From Gammaproteobacteria bacterium (GTDB lineage Bacteria; Pseudomonadota; Gammaproteobacteria; SZUA-140): 64,000 bases of DNA. Both the position numbers and the translations under genes were made by a program. The notes under the pieces are model-generated. The model ran no database searches and had not been told where the DNA came from. It saw nothing but the letters and a program-made list of their open reading frames with translations. Of this stretch, positions 7,110-15,572 are shown piece by piece. The first letter of the stretch is position 1. Each line of letters begins with the position of its first letter. The DNA lies in the NCBI GenBank assembly GCA_015491865.1, contig WFVD01000031.1, forward strand, positions 1-64,000. The letters run 5' to 3'.

Positions 7110-9068
7110 ATGGCTCACTTTGCTGATCTTAAAAGCCCAGCCGACCTATTATCGGTGGATGGCCCGCTGGCGCATCACATCAAAGGCTTTGCGCCGCGCA
7201 TTCAGCAACAGCAGATGAGCGATGCGGTTGAAAATACGCTCGACAACCAGGGTGTGCTGGTGTGCGAAGCGGGTACCGGCACCGGCAAGACCTTTGCGTA
7301 TCTGGTGCCTGCACTGCGTTCGGGCAAGCGGGTGATTATCTCAACCGGTACCAGAACATTACAGGATCAGCTCTTCCATCGTGATCTGCCTACGGTGCAA
7401 AAGGCGCTGGCGATCTCGGTGCGGGTCACGATGCTGAAGGGGCGTAGCAACTACCTCTGCAACCATCGCCTGGATCTTCTTGAGCATTCTGGTAATGCAC
7501 ATGTCAGACATCTGCTGGATGACTTTCAGGCCATTCGTCAGTGGGCAGGCAAAACCGGCACGGGTGATGTCGCTGAGGTTACCGGGATCGATGATAACGC
7601 GCCGATCTGGCCGCTGGTCACATCGACCAGTGAAAACTGCCTGGGGCAGGAGTGCAGCCTGTTTCGTGATTGCCATGTGGTAAAGGCGCGCAAGCGTGCG
7701 CAGGAGGCGGAGCTGGTGGTGATCAATCACCACCTGTTATTTTCAGATATGGTGTTAAAAGAAGAGGGGTTTGGTGAGTTGTTGCCGAGTGCCGACGCCT
7801 TTATCATTGATGAGGCGCATCAGCTGCCGGAGATTGCCTCAAACTTTTTTGGCCAGTTTCTCAGTGGGCGGCAGCTGCTCGATCTGGGTCGTGATGTGAT
7901 TGCGGAACAGCTCAATGAAGCGGGTGATATGCCGCAACTTGTGAAGACGGCACAGGCGCTTGAAAAAGAGCTCTATGATTTTCGGCTTGCGCTCGGGATG
8001 AAAAAACAGCGTGCGCCGTGGCGCGAACTGCGTGATCTGCCGGCGGTAAAAGCGGGTATGGAAGCGATCGAGGGGCAGCTGCAGAAGCTATCAGACCAGC
8101 TTGAAGAGGCAGCAGTGCGAGGTAAAGGGCTGGAGCGCTGCTGGCAGCGCAGCCTGGAATTGACATATCGACTGCAGGCGTTTAGTCAGGCCAATGAAGC
8201 GGAGCGGATTCAGTGGTATGAGACCACACGGCGTTCATTTATGCTGCATGACACGCCGATGAATATTGCGGCAACCTTTCATAAACATGCGGTGCGTTAC
8301 AACAGCGCGTGGATCTACACCTCGGCAACACTTGCGGTGGGCGATAACTTTGATCACTTCACAACACGGCTCGGGGTTGAGAATAGCGAGACTGCTCGCT
8401 GGGATAGCCCGTTTAATTTTCGGGACAACAGCGTGCTCTATCTGCCGCAAGATCTGCCAGAGCCGGGTTCACCACAACATGTGGAAGCGGTGGTGGAGAA
8501 GTCACTGCCGATTCTTGACGCGTGTGATGGTGGCGCCTTTATGCTTTTTACCAGCCACCGCGCACTGCGGCGTGCTGCGGAGCTGCTGGAAGAGAAGGGG
8601 TTTGAGGCACCGCTGTTGATCCAGGGGAACTCCCCACGTAACGAACTGCTCGATACCTTTCGTCGTCTCGGCAATGCGGTGTTACTGGGAACCAGTAGTT
8701 TCTGGGAAGGGGTCGATGTGCGAGGTGAGGCGCTCTCCTGTGTCATCATCGACAAGCTGCCGTTTATCACCCCGGATGATCCCGTATTGCAGGCGCGCAT
8801 GGATGCGCTGAAAAAGAGTGGTGGTAATCCATTTCGAGACTTTCTGCTGCCCAATGCAGTGATTACCCTTAAACAGGGCGCAGGGCGTTTGATTCGTGAC
8901 GTGAATGATCGTGGTGTGCTGATGCTGTGTGATCCGCGCCTGGTGACAAAGTCTTACGGCAAGACCTTTTTGAAAAACCTGCCGCCGATGCGCCGCACGC
9001 GTGATGAAGCGAAGGTGGTTGGGTTTTGCCATTCAATGAAACGTCAAAGGGAAAGAGAAGATAATTAA
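7110..9068 (+). CDS. yoaA: ATP-dependent DNA helicase of the DinG/YoaA (XPD-like) family
   Basis: Superfamily 2 helicase of 652 residues. Walker A is GTGTGKT at 55-61, preceded by the E-A-G motif of this family. Walker B is DEAH at 234-237. Four cysteines at 117, 177, 182 and 188 form the expected Fe-S cluster site between motifs Ia and II. The C-terminal motifs SFWEGVDVRGEALSCVIIDKL and QGAGRLIRD are typical. Length and cysteine spacing fit YoaA better than the longer DinG. It would unwind 5'-3' during repair of damaged forks. tsaB begins 3 bp after its stop, an arrangement also seen in Escherichia coli (yoaA near tsaB, from memory). Confidence 0.93.
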   Translation: MAHFADLKSPADLLSVDGPLAHHIKGFAPRIQQQQMSDAVENTLDNQGVLVCEAGTGTGKTFAYLVPALRSGKRVIISTGTRTLQDQLFHRDLPTVQKALAISVRVTMLKGRSNYLCNHRLDLLEHSGNAHVRHLLDDFQAIRQWAGKTGTGDVAEVTGIDDNAPIWPLVTSTSENCLGQECSLFRDCHVVKARKRAQEAELVVINHHLLFSDMVLKEEGFGELLPSADAFIIDEAHQLPEIASNFFGQFLSGRQLLDLGRDVIAEQLNEAGDMPQLVKTAQALEKELYDFRLALGMKKQRAPWRELRDLPAVKAGMEAIEGQLQKLSDQLEEAAVRGKGLERCWQRSLELTYRLQAFSQANEAERIQWYETTRRSFMLHDTPMNIAATFHKHAVRYNSAWIYTSATLAVGDNFDHFTTRLGVENSETARWDSPFNFRDNSVLYLPQDLPEPGSPQHVEAVVEKSLPILDACDGGAFMLFTSHRALRRAAELLEEKGFEAPLLIQGNSPRNELLDTFRRLGNAVLLGTSSFWEGVDVRGEALSCVIIDKLPFITPDDPVLQARMDALKKSGGNPFRDFLLPNAVITLKQGAGRLIRDVNDRGVLMLCDPRLVTKSYGKTFLKNLPPMRRTRDEAKVVGFCHSMKRQREREDN

Positions 9069-9071
9069 ACG

Positions 9072-9761
9072 ATGAAGCTACTCGCAATCGACACCACTAC
9101 CGAAGCCTGTTCCGCTGCACTCTCCATTAACGGCGCGATCAGTGAACGTTACGAGATCGCACCGCGTCAACATGCAACGCTGATTTTACCGATGATTGAT
9201 TCGTTACTGAGCGAAGCAGGGATCACATTGGCGCAGATGGATGCCATCGCTTTCGGCCGTGGTCCCGGTGCCTTTACCGGTGTGCGTATCGGCGTCGGCG
9301 TGGTGCAGGGGGTGGCATTTTCGATTGAGCGTCCGGTCGTGCCGGTTTCATCACTTGCCGCGATGGCCCATGGTGCCATGGCTGGCTTTAATGCGACCAA
9401 TGTACTGGCGGGTATCGATGCGCGCATGGGGGAGGTCTACTGGGGCGCTTATCAACGCAGCTCCGATGGTGGTGTGAGAGCGGTTGGCGAGGAGTCTGTC
9501 TGTGGAGCCGATGAGACCTTTATCCCTGAAACGGGCCGCTGGATTGGCGTCGGCACCGCATGGCAGAGCTACAGCGAAGTGCTGGCTGCTCGATGTGGTG
9601 GCCGGCTTGATCAACTCCACCCCGCTATCTTTCCCCGCGCCTGTGACATTGCCGCACTTGGTGTGATCGGTTTCGCAGCGGGAGAGGGGGTGAGTGCCGA
9701 TGAGGCGCAACCGGTCTATCTGCGTAATAATGTGGCCAGGAAAAGGGGGGATTCAGTTTGA
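9072..9761 (+). CDS. tsaB: tRNA threonylcarbamoyladenosine biosynthesis protein TsaB
   Basis: Protein of 229 residues in the ASKHA fold family. The N-terminus KLLAIDTTTEACSAAL and the segment FGRGPGAFTGVRIGVG are diagnostic. TsaB dimerises with TsaD and, with TsaE and TsaC, installs t6A at position 37 of ANN-decoding tRNAs. It lies 3 bp after the yoaA stop and is probably cotranscribed. The length is normal. The divergent rimI often linked to tsaB is instead found at 27.3 kb beside a uracil glycosylase gene. Confidence 0.95.
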   Translation: MKLLAIDTTTEACSAALSINGAISERYEIAPRQHATLILPMIDSLLSEAGITLAQMDAIAFGRGPGAFTGVRIGVGVVQGVAFSIERPVVPVSSLAAMAHGAMAGFNATNVLAGIDARMGEVYWGAYQRSSDGGVRAVGEESVCGADETFIPETGRWIGVGTAWQSYSEVLAARCGGRLDQLHPAIFPRACDIAALGVIGFAAGEGVSADEAQPVYLRNNVARKRGDSV

Positions 9762-9809
9762 CTGGCTGATCTCAACGGATAGCGGGGATATTGCTGTAAA
9801 CTGACAGGC

Positions 9810-11039
9810 ATGCTTAATACCATTGCGATACTGATTACCACTGCGGCACTGTTCAGCTATCTTAATCAACGTTTTATCCGCCTGCCCACCACTATCGGTT
9901 TAATGATTATTGCGCTGGGCCTTTCAGTTGCGTTGGTATTGGCTGGCGCACTGGGGTGGCCAGTGCTTCGCCAGGAAGCGGAAGTCTTTCTAAGGGGGAT
10001 CGATTTCCATGAAACCCTGATGGAGGGAATGCTAAGTTTTTTGCTGTTTGCTGGTGCTCTGCACGTTAATCTCTCCGACCTGCGCCAGCAAAAATGGATC
10101 ATTGCACTGCTCGCGACACTAGGGGTAGTGATCTCCACCTTTCTGATCGGTGGATTTACTTACTGGCTGGTACGTCTGCTGGGAATCGAGTTGTCATTTA
10201 TTTATTGTCTGATATTTGGTGCTCTGATTTCCCCAACGGATCCGATTGCAGTGTTGGGTATTCTCAAAACAACACGCGTACCCAATACACTGAAAACCAA
10301 GATTACCGGTGAGTCACTGTTCAATGATGGTGTTGGTGTGGTTCTGTTTCTGGTGTTAACGGGAATTGCTATTGGTGGTCAGCCGGTCACTGCTGGCAGC
10401 ATTACGCTAATGTTTATAACAGAGGTGTTAGGTGGGATCGGTTTTGGACTGGTGATTGGTGGGATCACCTATTTCATGTTACGCGGCATCAACAACTATT
10501 CTGTTGAAGTGCTGTTGACACTGGCCCTGGTCACTGGTGGGTATGCGCTGGCTACCACTCTGCACCTCTCGGGTCCCATTGCTATGGCAGTGGCAGGATT
10601 ACTGATTGGTAATCACGGGCGCCATTCGGCAATGTCTGAAACCACCCGCCAGCATGTTGATACCTTCTGGGAATTAATCGACGAATTACTTAATGCCATT
10701 CTGTTTGTCCTTATTGGCCTTGAGGTGTTGATATTGAGTTTTGAGATGAGCTATTTTCAGGCAGCCTCAATGCTCGTGATAGCGGTATTGCTGGCTCGCC
10801 TGATTAGTGTCAGTGTACCGGTGTTACTGCTGCGCAGAGCGCGCCAATTCAGCCCAGGCATTGTTCCGATCCTGACCTGGGGAGGGCTCCGTGGCGGCAT
10901 TTCAGTTGCCCTTGCACTGTCGTTGCCACTGGGGCCTGAGCGTGAATTTATTCTCGCAGTGACCTATCTCATCGTGGTTTTTTCCATTACCGTACAGGGC
11001 CTGACTATTGGATATGTGATTCGGCGCTGGTTTCAGTGA
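9810..11039 (+). CDS. nhaP: NhaP-type Na+/H+ antiporter (CPA1 family)
   Basis: Integral membrane protein of 409 residues with about 12 hydrophobic helices. The motif SPTDPIAVLGILK and then GESLFNDGVGVVLF carry the conserved Asp pair region (TDP and ND) of CPA1 exchangers. LTWGGLRGGISVALALSL near the C-terminus is another family hallmark. It lacks the long cytoplasmic tail of some NhaP proteins. It would exchange Na+ or K+ for protons and adds to the Mrp-type system at 31-38 kb. It is a single gene with a 48-bp gap after tsaB. The next gene on the minus strand converges on it. Confidence 0.9.
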   Translation: MLNTIAILITTAALFSYLNQRFIRLPTTIGLMIIALGLSVALVLAGALGWPVLRQEAEVFLRGIDFHETLMEGMLSFLLFAGALHVNLSDLRQQKWIIALLATLGVVISTFLIGGFTYWLVRLLGIELSFIYCLIFGALISPTDPIAVLGILKTTRVPNTLKTKITGESLFNDGVGVVLFLVLTGIAIGGQPVTAGSITLMFITEVLGGIGFGLVIGGITYFMLRGINNYSVEVLLTLALVTGGYALATTLHLSGPIAMAVAGLLIGNHGRHSAMSETTRQHVDTFWELIDELLNAILFVLIGLEVLILSFEMSYFQAASMLVIAVLLARLISVSVPVLLLRRARQFSPGIVPILTWGGLRGGISVALALSLPLGPEREFILAVTYLIVVFSITVQGLTIGYVIRRWFQ

Positions 11040-11072
11040 TGAGCCCCCCCTTGTTAACTTGTTGTAGAGTGA

Positions 11073-11422
11073 CTACGGTGCTTCGTTCATAATCTTAAAG
11101 AAATCCGGGGGATGCACAATTGCATATCCATGCCAGCCATACGACTGTGTGTAGTTTCTTGCGGCCTTAGTCATGTAATCGTTATAGCTCTGTTTAGCTA
11201 TGGTGCCCCACATCGCTTGTTTGTCATACCATTGAGGATTGGTGATCCTTCCGGATCATCCAGGTAAAGGTCATTTCGACTTTGAATAAAGAGCCTGCTC
11301 AGGCGTTTCTGAATATGTGTTATGTACGAGAGGTGAAACCGCGTGTTTCCGCCTCTTTTGGTCATGGAGATGACCGGCTGTATCGGTTTGTTGTAACCGT
11401 TACTGTTTAGCGTGGATAGCAT
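11073..11422 (-). pseudogene. Frameshifted remnant or uncharacterised small gene
   Basis: Reading the minus strand from ATG 11422 gives a coherent protein start containing TKRGGNTRFHLSYITHIQKR and ending near YLDDPEG. The frame then stops after about 74 residues. Shifting frame by one base near 11249 restores a second coherent stretch, including NPQWYDKQAMWGTIAKQSYN and YGWHGYAIVHPPDFFKIMNE, which ends at a TAG (11073-11075). Joined, the two would make about 116 residues. Both halves have protein-like composition rich in aromatic residues, so a single indel in a once-intact gene is the simplest reading. Programmed frameshifting or a sequence error are alternatives. I do not recognise the family. 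The start overlaps the end of the ybiB-like gene by 16 bp, which suggests cotranscription. The remnant fills most of the otherwise empty 11040-11406 interval. Confidence 0.5.
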
Positions 11423-12405
11423 TTCTTGTCCCGTTTTTCCCAGATCGATTTTGATTGCGCAATGGCGCTCTCTGGACTCTCTGCTCTGCCCATCATCCGT
11501 AATGCGATTGCCACTGTACCGGTAATTGCAGCAACGCCATATTCATCGTCTGTTTCACCACGCCACACTTTCAGAAGGCGTTTGATCTCCATGCTCTCAT
11601 CTTTCAGGTGACGAGTTTTAAACATTGCAGGCCAGGTCTCTGTGCTGGCTTTACCGTGATGCACTGAGAAGACTTCACAGTCGCCATCTGGGTTACGTTC
11701 ACATTCACCACCTTCGCCTTTAAATACTGCCAGGTGGGCTTGCGCTAAATGAATCGCAGCCTGCTGGTGAATGGGGCGATAACCGGGGTGAAACGTTCCC
11801 TGCATCAGATGAGAAGCGGCGAGCGGATTGAGAATACGCAACAGCGTGTTAATGGGGGAGCGCAGACCCAGCAGGCTACGCAGTTCCATGATCTGTTTTA
11901 GTTCTGGACTGAACTGTTCCAGTGAGATAAAGGCGATATTATGGGTGTTGATCTGCTGTGAGGCGGCATCAAGTGAGTTGCAATCGGTGATACCAAATAG
12001 CTTCATGACAGCCGGGGTGTAGATGCGGTTATCACGCTGTCCGGCTGTACCATGCATCAGGATCTTAGTGCCATTCTCAGCCAGTAGCAGCGCCGCGAGA
12101 ATAAACCACGGTAGATGGCGTCGCTTACCAGCATAGCTGGGCCAGTCTAAATCAACATTGTTTGAATTTACCGGTTGCGGCAGTGATGTGCGAGCGGCAG
12201 CAACGAAGCCGGCCAGCTCCTCCGGACTCTCTTCTTTAACGCGTAGCAGCATCAGAAAAGCGCCCAGCTGTACCTCTTCGATCTCGTTGTTGAGAATCAT
12301 GCGCATCGCTCGAAAGGCTTCGTCTCTGGTGAGTGAACGGCTGCCTTTCTTTCCGCGCCCGAGGATACGCACATACTGCGCAAAGATGTGTTCGCTATTA
12401 TTCAT
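11407..12405 (-). CDS. ybiB: YbiB family protein (anthranilate phosphoribosyltransferase-like fold)
   Basis: Protein of 332 residues. The N-terminal helical part includes RSLTRDEAFRAMRMILNNEI, typical of the TrpD/nucleoside-phosphorylase class, followed by a phosphoribosyltransferase-like domain containing HGTAGQRDNRIYTPAVMK. This is the glycosyl-transferase-like family of E. coli YbiB, which binds nucleic acid rather than making anthranilate derivatives. No trp genes are adjacent, which argues against TrpD. The start is an ATG at 12405 set in a short leader. The end is followed at once, with overlap, by the frameshifted remnant at 11073-11422. Confidence 0.82.
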   Translation of the reverse strand: MNNSEHIFAQYVRILGRGKKGSRSLTRDEAFRAMRMILNNEIEEVQLGAFLMLLRVKEESPEELAGFVAAARTSLPQPVNSNNVDLDWPSYAGKRRHLPWFILAALLLAENGTKILMHGTAGQRDNRIYTPAVMKLFGITDCNSLDAASQQINTHNIAFISLEQFSPELKQIMELRSLLGLRSPINTLLRILNPLAASHLMQGTFHPGYRPIHQQAAIHLAQAHLAVFKGEGGECERNPDGDCEVFSVHHGKASTETWPAMFKTRHLKDESMEIKRLLKVWRGETDDEYGVAAITGTVAIALRMMGRAESPESAIAQSKSIWEKRDKKCYPR

Positions 12406-12437
12406 GAGGGTTATTGTGACGTGATGTGGCCCATAAA

Positions 12438-12466
12438 AAAAGCCTCGCTATTGAGCGAGGCTTTTA
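12438..12466. terminator. Bidirectional rho-independent terminator
   Basis: A 10-bp perfect stem (AAGCCTCGCT at 12440-12449 and AGCGAGGCTT at 12454-12463) surrounds an ATTG loop. The seven A on the left give a T run on the minus strand, so it ends the BI-1 gene transcript. A short T run on the right allows weaker function on the plus strand. Confidence 0.9.
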
Positions 12467-12487
12467 GTTTTCTGCTGGGGTAGCCTG

Positions 12488-13189
12488 TTAATCGTCGCCG
12501 CTGAATGCGCCGATCAAATGGAGCAGGCTAACGAAAAGGTTATAGATGCTCAGGTAGAGTCCAACGGTTGCCAGGATGTAGTTGGTCTCACCACCATTTA
12601 CGATGCGGCTGGTGTCATATAGCAGAAAGCCAGCCATCAGCATTGCGATCATCGCTGATAGTGCCAGAGAGGCCATCGGCATGTGATAACCAAACATGCT
12701 TGCGCCTAGCAGCACTAGCATGGAGACAATCGCAACGATCATGCCGGTCATCAAAAAGCCGCCCATGAAGGTGAAGTCTTTCTTTGTTACCATCACATAG
12801 CCAGATAGCGCAAGGAAGATCGTTGCAGTAGAACCCAGCGCAGTCATCACAACAGAGCCACCGTTAGGCATGCTCAAATAGTGGGTCAGCATTGGTCCCA
12901 GGCCAAACCCCATCAGTCCGGTAATCGCGAAAACAACACCCAGGCCGGCAGTGGAGTTAGCTGTCTTTGGTAGTACAAGCCAGATGAGTGCAAGGGCGCC
13001 GAGTAAACAGATGATGCCTGTAAAGCTTGGTGGCTGAATCGCAATAGAGACACCCGCCATCACGGCACTAAATAGCAGTGTGATTGCAAGCAGGGTGTAG
13101 GTATTGCGGATCAGCTTAGTGGTTTCGAACGAGGTTTCAATACCCGTAGCAACAGCTACTTTGATTTGATCTTGTCGATGTGGATTCAT
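12488..13189 (-). CDS. Bax inhibitor-1 / YccA family membrane protein
   Basis: Protein of 233 residues with seven hydrophobic segments and the BI-1 C-terminal pattern LLYDTSRIVNGGETNYILAT followed by LYLSIYNLFVSLLHLIG and an acidic end. The start is placed at ATG 13187-13189 (MNPHRQDQI) because homologues begin there; a longer frame upstream has no support. Family members form pH-sensitive calcium leak channels, and in E. coli YccA modulates FtsH; neither role can be read from this sequence. The gene is monocistronic, ended by the terminator at 12438-12466, and divergent from the tRNA-Ser gene. Confidence 0.9.
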   Translation of the reverse strand: MNPHRQDQIKVAVATGIETSFETTKLIRNTYTLLAITLLFSAVMAGVSIAIQPPSFTGIICLLGALALIWLVLPKTANSTAGLGVVFAITGLMGFGLGPMLTHYLSMPNGGSVVMTALGSTATIFLALSGYVMVTKKDFTFMGGFLMTGMIVAIVSMLVLLGASMFGYHMPMASLALSAMIAMLMAGFLLYDTSRIVNGGETNYILATVGLYLSIYNLFVSLLHLIGAFSGDD

Positions 13190-13280
13190 TGTTTTCTTAA
13201 AACTCCAAATAGTGATGGTCTGGTTACTATATGAGGTTATGCGAGTGAAAATCAAGCGGGAGTTGCATCTTTAGTGAGAA

Positions 13281-13356
13281 GCGGGTATATTCTCCCGCGC
13301 TGTTTACAAGGACTTGTTATTTGGGCAATTTTTATGAGAACACTGTAAAATTGTCC
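13281..13356 (+). other. Two consecutive hairpins upstream of tRNA-Ser
   Basis: The first has a GCGGG/CCCGC stem (13281-13285 with 13294-13298). The second is a 10-bp stem, GGGCAATTTT (13323-13332) with AAAATTGTCC (13347-13356), with one G-T pair and a 14-nt loop. They lie in the 240-bp gap between the divergent BI-1 gene and the tRNA. They may belong to a small RNA or a leader; no gene is assigned. Confidence 0.3.
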
Positions 13357-13429
13357 GGGTGCCCCAGTGTGCAGTTAGTCGATATAGTCCCCACTACCTG
13401 GATTGATGGGGGTCATATCAGCTGGATCA

Positions 13430-13520
13430 GGAGAGGTGGCTGAGTGGTCGAAAGCGGCGGTCTTGAAAACCGTTGAGGGTTTGTAGCCCTCCCAGGGTTC
13501 GAATCCCTGCCTCTCCGCCA
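13430..13520 (+). tRNA. serT: tRNA-Ser (anticodon UGA)
   Basis: A 91-nt tRNA with encoded CCA. The acceptor stem GGAGAGG pairs with CCTCTCC. The anticodon TGA at 13464-13466 sits in a CTTGAAA loop, and the T-arm is GGTTCGAATCC. A long variable arm (GAGGGTTTGTAGCCCTC) identifies it as a class II serine tRNA, reading UCN codons, chiefly UCA. Confidence 0.98.
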
Positions 13521-13597
13521 TCATAAATTGAGACAGAAGAATTCTGCCGATCCAAGTAGCTAATTGAGCACATGCAATATATGGAATGGGGGATTGG

Positions 13598-14245
13598 ATG
13601 GTAAATATCTTGCTGGTCGACGACCATAAGCTTGTGAGAGCTGGCATCATGCGTATTCTCGATGATGCACCAGGGATCAAGGTGATTGGGGATGTCGATA
13701 GTGGCGAAGAAGCGATCCGCTTTGTTCGCCAGCGAAAGCCTGATGTCGTTTTAATGGATGTACAGATGCCTGGCATCGGTGGTTTTGAGGCAACTCGCAA
13801 GCTGCTAAAATCCTACCCTTCGCTTAAAATTGTGGTGCTTTCTGTGTGTGCCGATGAGCCCTTTCCCTCTCGCCTGTTACAGAGTGGCGCTGCTGGTTAT
13901 TTGACCAAAGGATGCAGCCCCGAAGAGATCATCAGTGCAATCAAGTCTGTGAATAAAGGACAGCGCTATGTGGGAGCCGACATTGCCCAGCACCTCGCAT
14001 TAACGTTTTTACCTGGTGCGGGTTCAACATCGCCGCTTGATGCGCTCTCAAACCGGGAACTGCAGGTGATGTTGATGGTTGCCCAGGGGAAAAAAACGCA
14101 GGCAATCTCTGATGAACTCTGTTTAAGCCCCAAGACGATCAGCACTTATCGCTACCGATTATTTGAAAAACTGCGTATTCACAGTGATGCCGAGTTGACT
14201 CATGTCGCGCTTCGTTACGGTCTGCTCGATGAGTCTCATCAATAG
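13598..14245 (+). CDS. uvrY: Response regulator, UvrY/GacA-like (REC + LuxR-type HTH)
   Basis: Protein of 215 residues. The receiver domain has the acidic pair Asp8-Asp9 and the phosphoacceptor Asp54 in VVLMDVQMPG. A LuxR/FixJ helix-turn-helix follows in the last 65 residues (LSNRELQVMLMVAQ, then LSPKTISTYRYRLFEKL). GacA/UvrY proteins receive phosphate from the BarA/GacS hybrid kinase and activate Csr-type small RNAs. Start ATG 13598 is chosen over 13586 because a run of five G lies just upstream at the right distance. In many gammaproteobacteria uvrC and pgsA follow this gene. Here neither does, and a convergent tesA ends 10 bp away. The orthology is therefore likely but not certain. Confidence 0.82.
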   Translation: MVNILLVDDHKLVRAGIMRILDDAPGIKVIGDVDSGEEAIRFVRQRKPDVVLMDVQMPGIGGFEATRKLLKSYPSLKIVVLSVCADEPFPSRLLQSGAAGYLTKGCSPEEIISAIKSVNKGQRYVGADIAQHLALTFLPGAGSTSPLDALSNRELQVMLMVAQGKKTQAISDELCLSPKTISTYRYRLFEKLRIHSDAELTHVALRYGLLDESHQ

Positions 14246-14254
14246 CAGCTCCTT

Positions 14255-14869
14255 CTATTTTCTGCCCTCAAGCAAAGGGAGCAGTATGCGCCAGATATTG
14301 TTAAGAATAATCGGCTGAGCACTACTTAGTGGGTGGAGTCTATCTGGCTGAAAGAGGCTTAAATCCTTTTCCATTCCCTCCAGTAAAAAAGGTAATAGTG
14401 CGATGTTGTATTCATCGGCTAACTGCAGAAAGCTGTCGGCAAAGCGTTGTGAAAAGCGTCGCCCGTAGTTGGGTGGGAGCTGCATACCGGCCAGTAAAAC
14501 CGCGGCCTGTGACGCTTGAGCTGTTTCGATCATCGTCGCAATGTTTTTTTTCATCGCATTGAGCGACAGCCCTCGTAGCCCATCATTGGCCCCGATGGCA
14601 ATGATCACGATCTCTGGGCGATGTTCGCGAATAATCCCCCTGAAGCGAGTAAGGGCTCCGTGGCTGGTTTCGCCACTAATACTGGTGTTGATCACGCGGT
14701 AAGGGCGCTGTTCTGCTTTTAGCCGCTGTGCCAGCAGGTTTACCCACCCTTCTTTTTGTGCCATACCATAGGCTGCGCTTAAACTGTCGCCGACTACCAC
14801 AATCGTCTGTTGTGCGGCGACAGTTGTCGGTAGGATGAGGGCAATAAGAATCAGGAGTGGTTTTAGCAT
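14255..14869 (-). CDS. tesA: SGNH-family arylesterase / thioesterase I (TesA-like), secreted
   Basis: Protein of 204 residues with a signal peptide (hydrophobic 4-18, cleavage near VAAQ-QT), so periplasmic. Block I is VVVGDSLSAAYG with catalytic Ser29. Block III is GANDGLRG, and block V PDRLHP supplies the Asp-x-x-His dyad. These lysophospholipase/thioesterase enzymes hydrolyse acyl thioesters and esters. The start ATG (14867-14869) overlaps the divergent ybbA start at 14868, so each gene's upstream control elements must lie inside the other's coding sequence. TesA beside YbbA/YbbP is a conserved pairing in gammaproteobacteria. Confidence 0.93.
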   Translation of the reverse strand: MLKPLLILIALILPTTVAAQQTIVVVGDSLSAAYGMAQKEGWVNLLAQRLKAEQRPYRVINTSISGETSHGALTRFRGIIREHRPEIVIIAIGANDGLRGLSLNAMKKNIATMIETAQASQAAVLLAGMQLPPNYGRRFSQRFADSFLQLADEYNIALLPFLLEGMEKDLSLFQPDRLHPLSSAQPIILNNIWRILLPLLEGRK

Positions 14870-15572
14870 GATGGAAAATATCTCACGCCCGATTGTGCGT
14901 GTGCAAGGGTTGCATAAGCGCGTGATCAGCCCGGAAGGGGAATTGGTGCTGCTGCGTGATCTCAATTTTGAGATCAAGCGAGGCGAAGCGGTGGCAATTG
15001 TCGGCGCCTCGGGGTCGGGAAAATCGACCCTGCTGGGGATTCTTGCCGGGCTGGATCTGCCCAGTGAAGGCAAGGTGTGGCTAGATAACCAGGCGCTGTT
15101 TTCGCTTGATGAAGATGGCCGTGCTGCACTGCGCCAGTCTACGGTTGGCTTTGTTTTTCAGTCTTTCCAGCTGCTGCCAAATCTGACGGCGCTCGAGAAT
15201 GTGATGCTGCCACTGGAGCTGGGGACCGCTTCTGGTATCGAGGCGCAGGCGCGTGAGATGTTACAGCGCGTCGGACTTGCACAGCGACTACACCACTATC
15301 CCAAACAGCTTTCAGGTGGGGAGCAGCAACGTGTCGCCATTGCGCGAGCCTTTGTTGTGCAGCCAAAAATCTTGTTTGCCGATGAGCCGACCGGCAACCT
15401 TGACAGAGTAACAGGCGAGCGAGTGATTGAACTGCTGTTTGAGATGAACCGAGAGCAGGGCGCAACCATTGTGCTGGTGACTCATGATGATGCGCTGGCC
15501 CAGCGCTGCAACCGATCGCTCCGGATCGACGCAGGCGCGCTTGTTGACGAACCACTGGCGACATCGATGTGA
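14868..15572 (+). CDS. ybbA: ABC transporter ATP-binding protein, YbbA type (LolD-like)
   Basis: ATPase of 234 residues with Walker [11 protein letters not shown]-loop in [20 protein letters not shown], signature [15 protein letters not shown] and Walker [13 protein letters not shown]. It belongs to the MacB/LolD group that works with FtsX-type permeases. The start at ATG 14868 is favoured by GGAG at 14854-14857; a second ATG at 14871 is possible. The stop overlaps the permease gene start by 4 bp (GTGA), indicating translational coupling. It is divergent from tesA with overlapping start codons. Confidence 0.93.
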   Translation: MMENISRPIVRVQGLHKRVISPEGELVLLRDLNFEIKRGEAVAIVGASGSGKSTLLGILAGLDLPSEGKVWLDNQALFSLDEDGRAALRQSTVGFVFQSFQLLPNLTALENVMLPLELGTASGIEAQAREMLQRVGLAQRLHHYPKQLSGGEQQRVAIARAFVVQPKILFADEPTGNLDRVTGERVIELLFEMNREQGATIVLVTHDDALAQRCNRSLRIDAGALVDEPLATSM

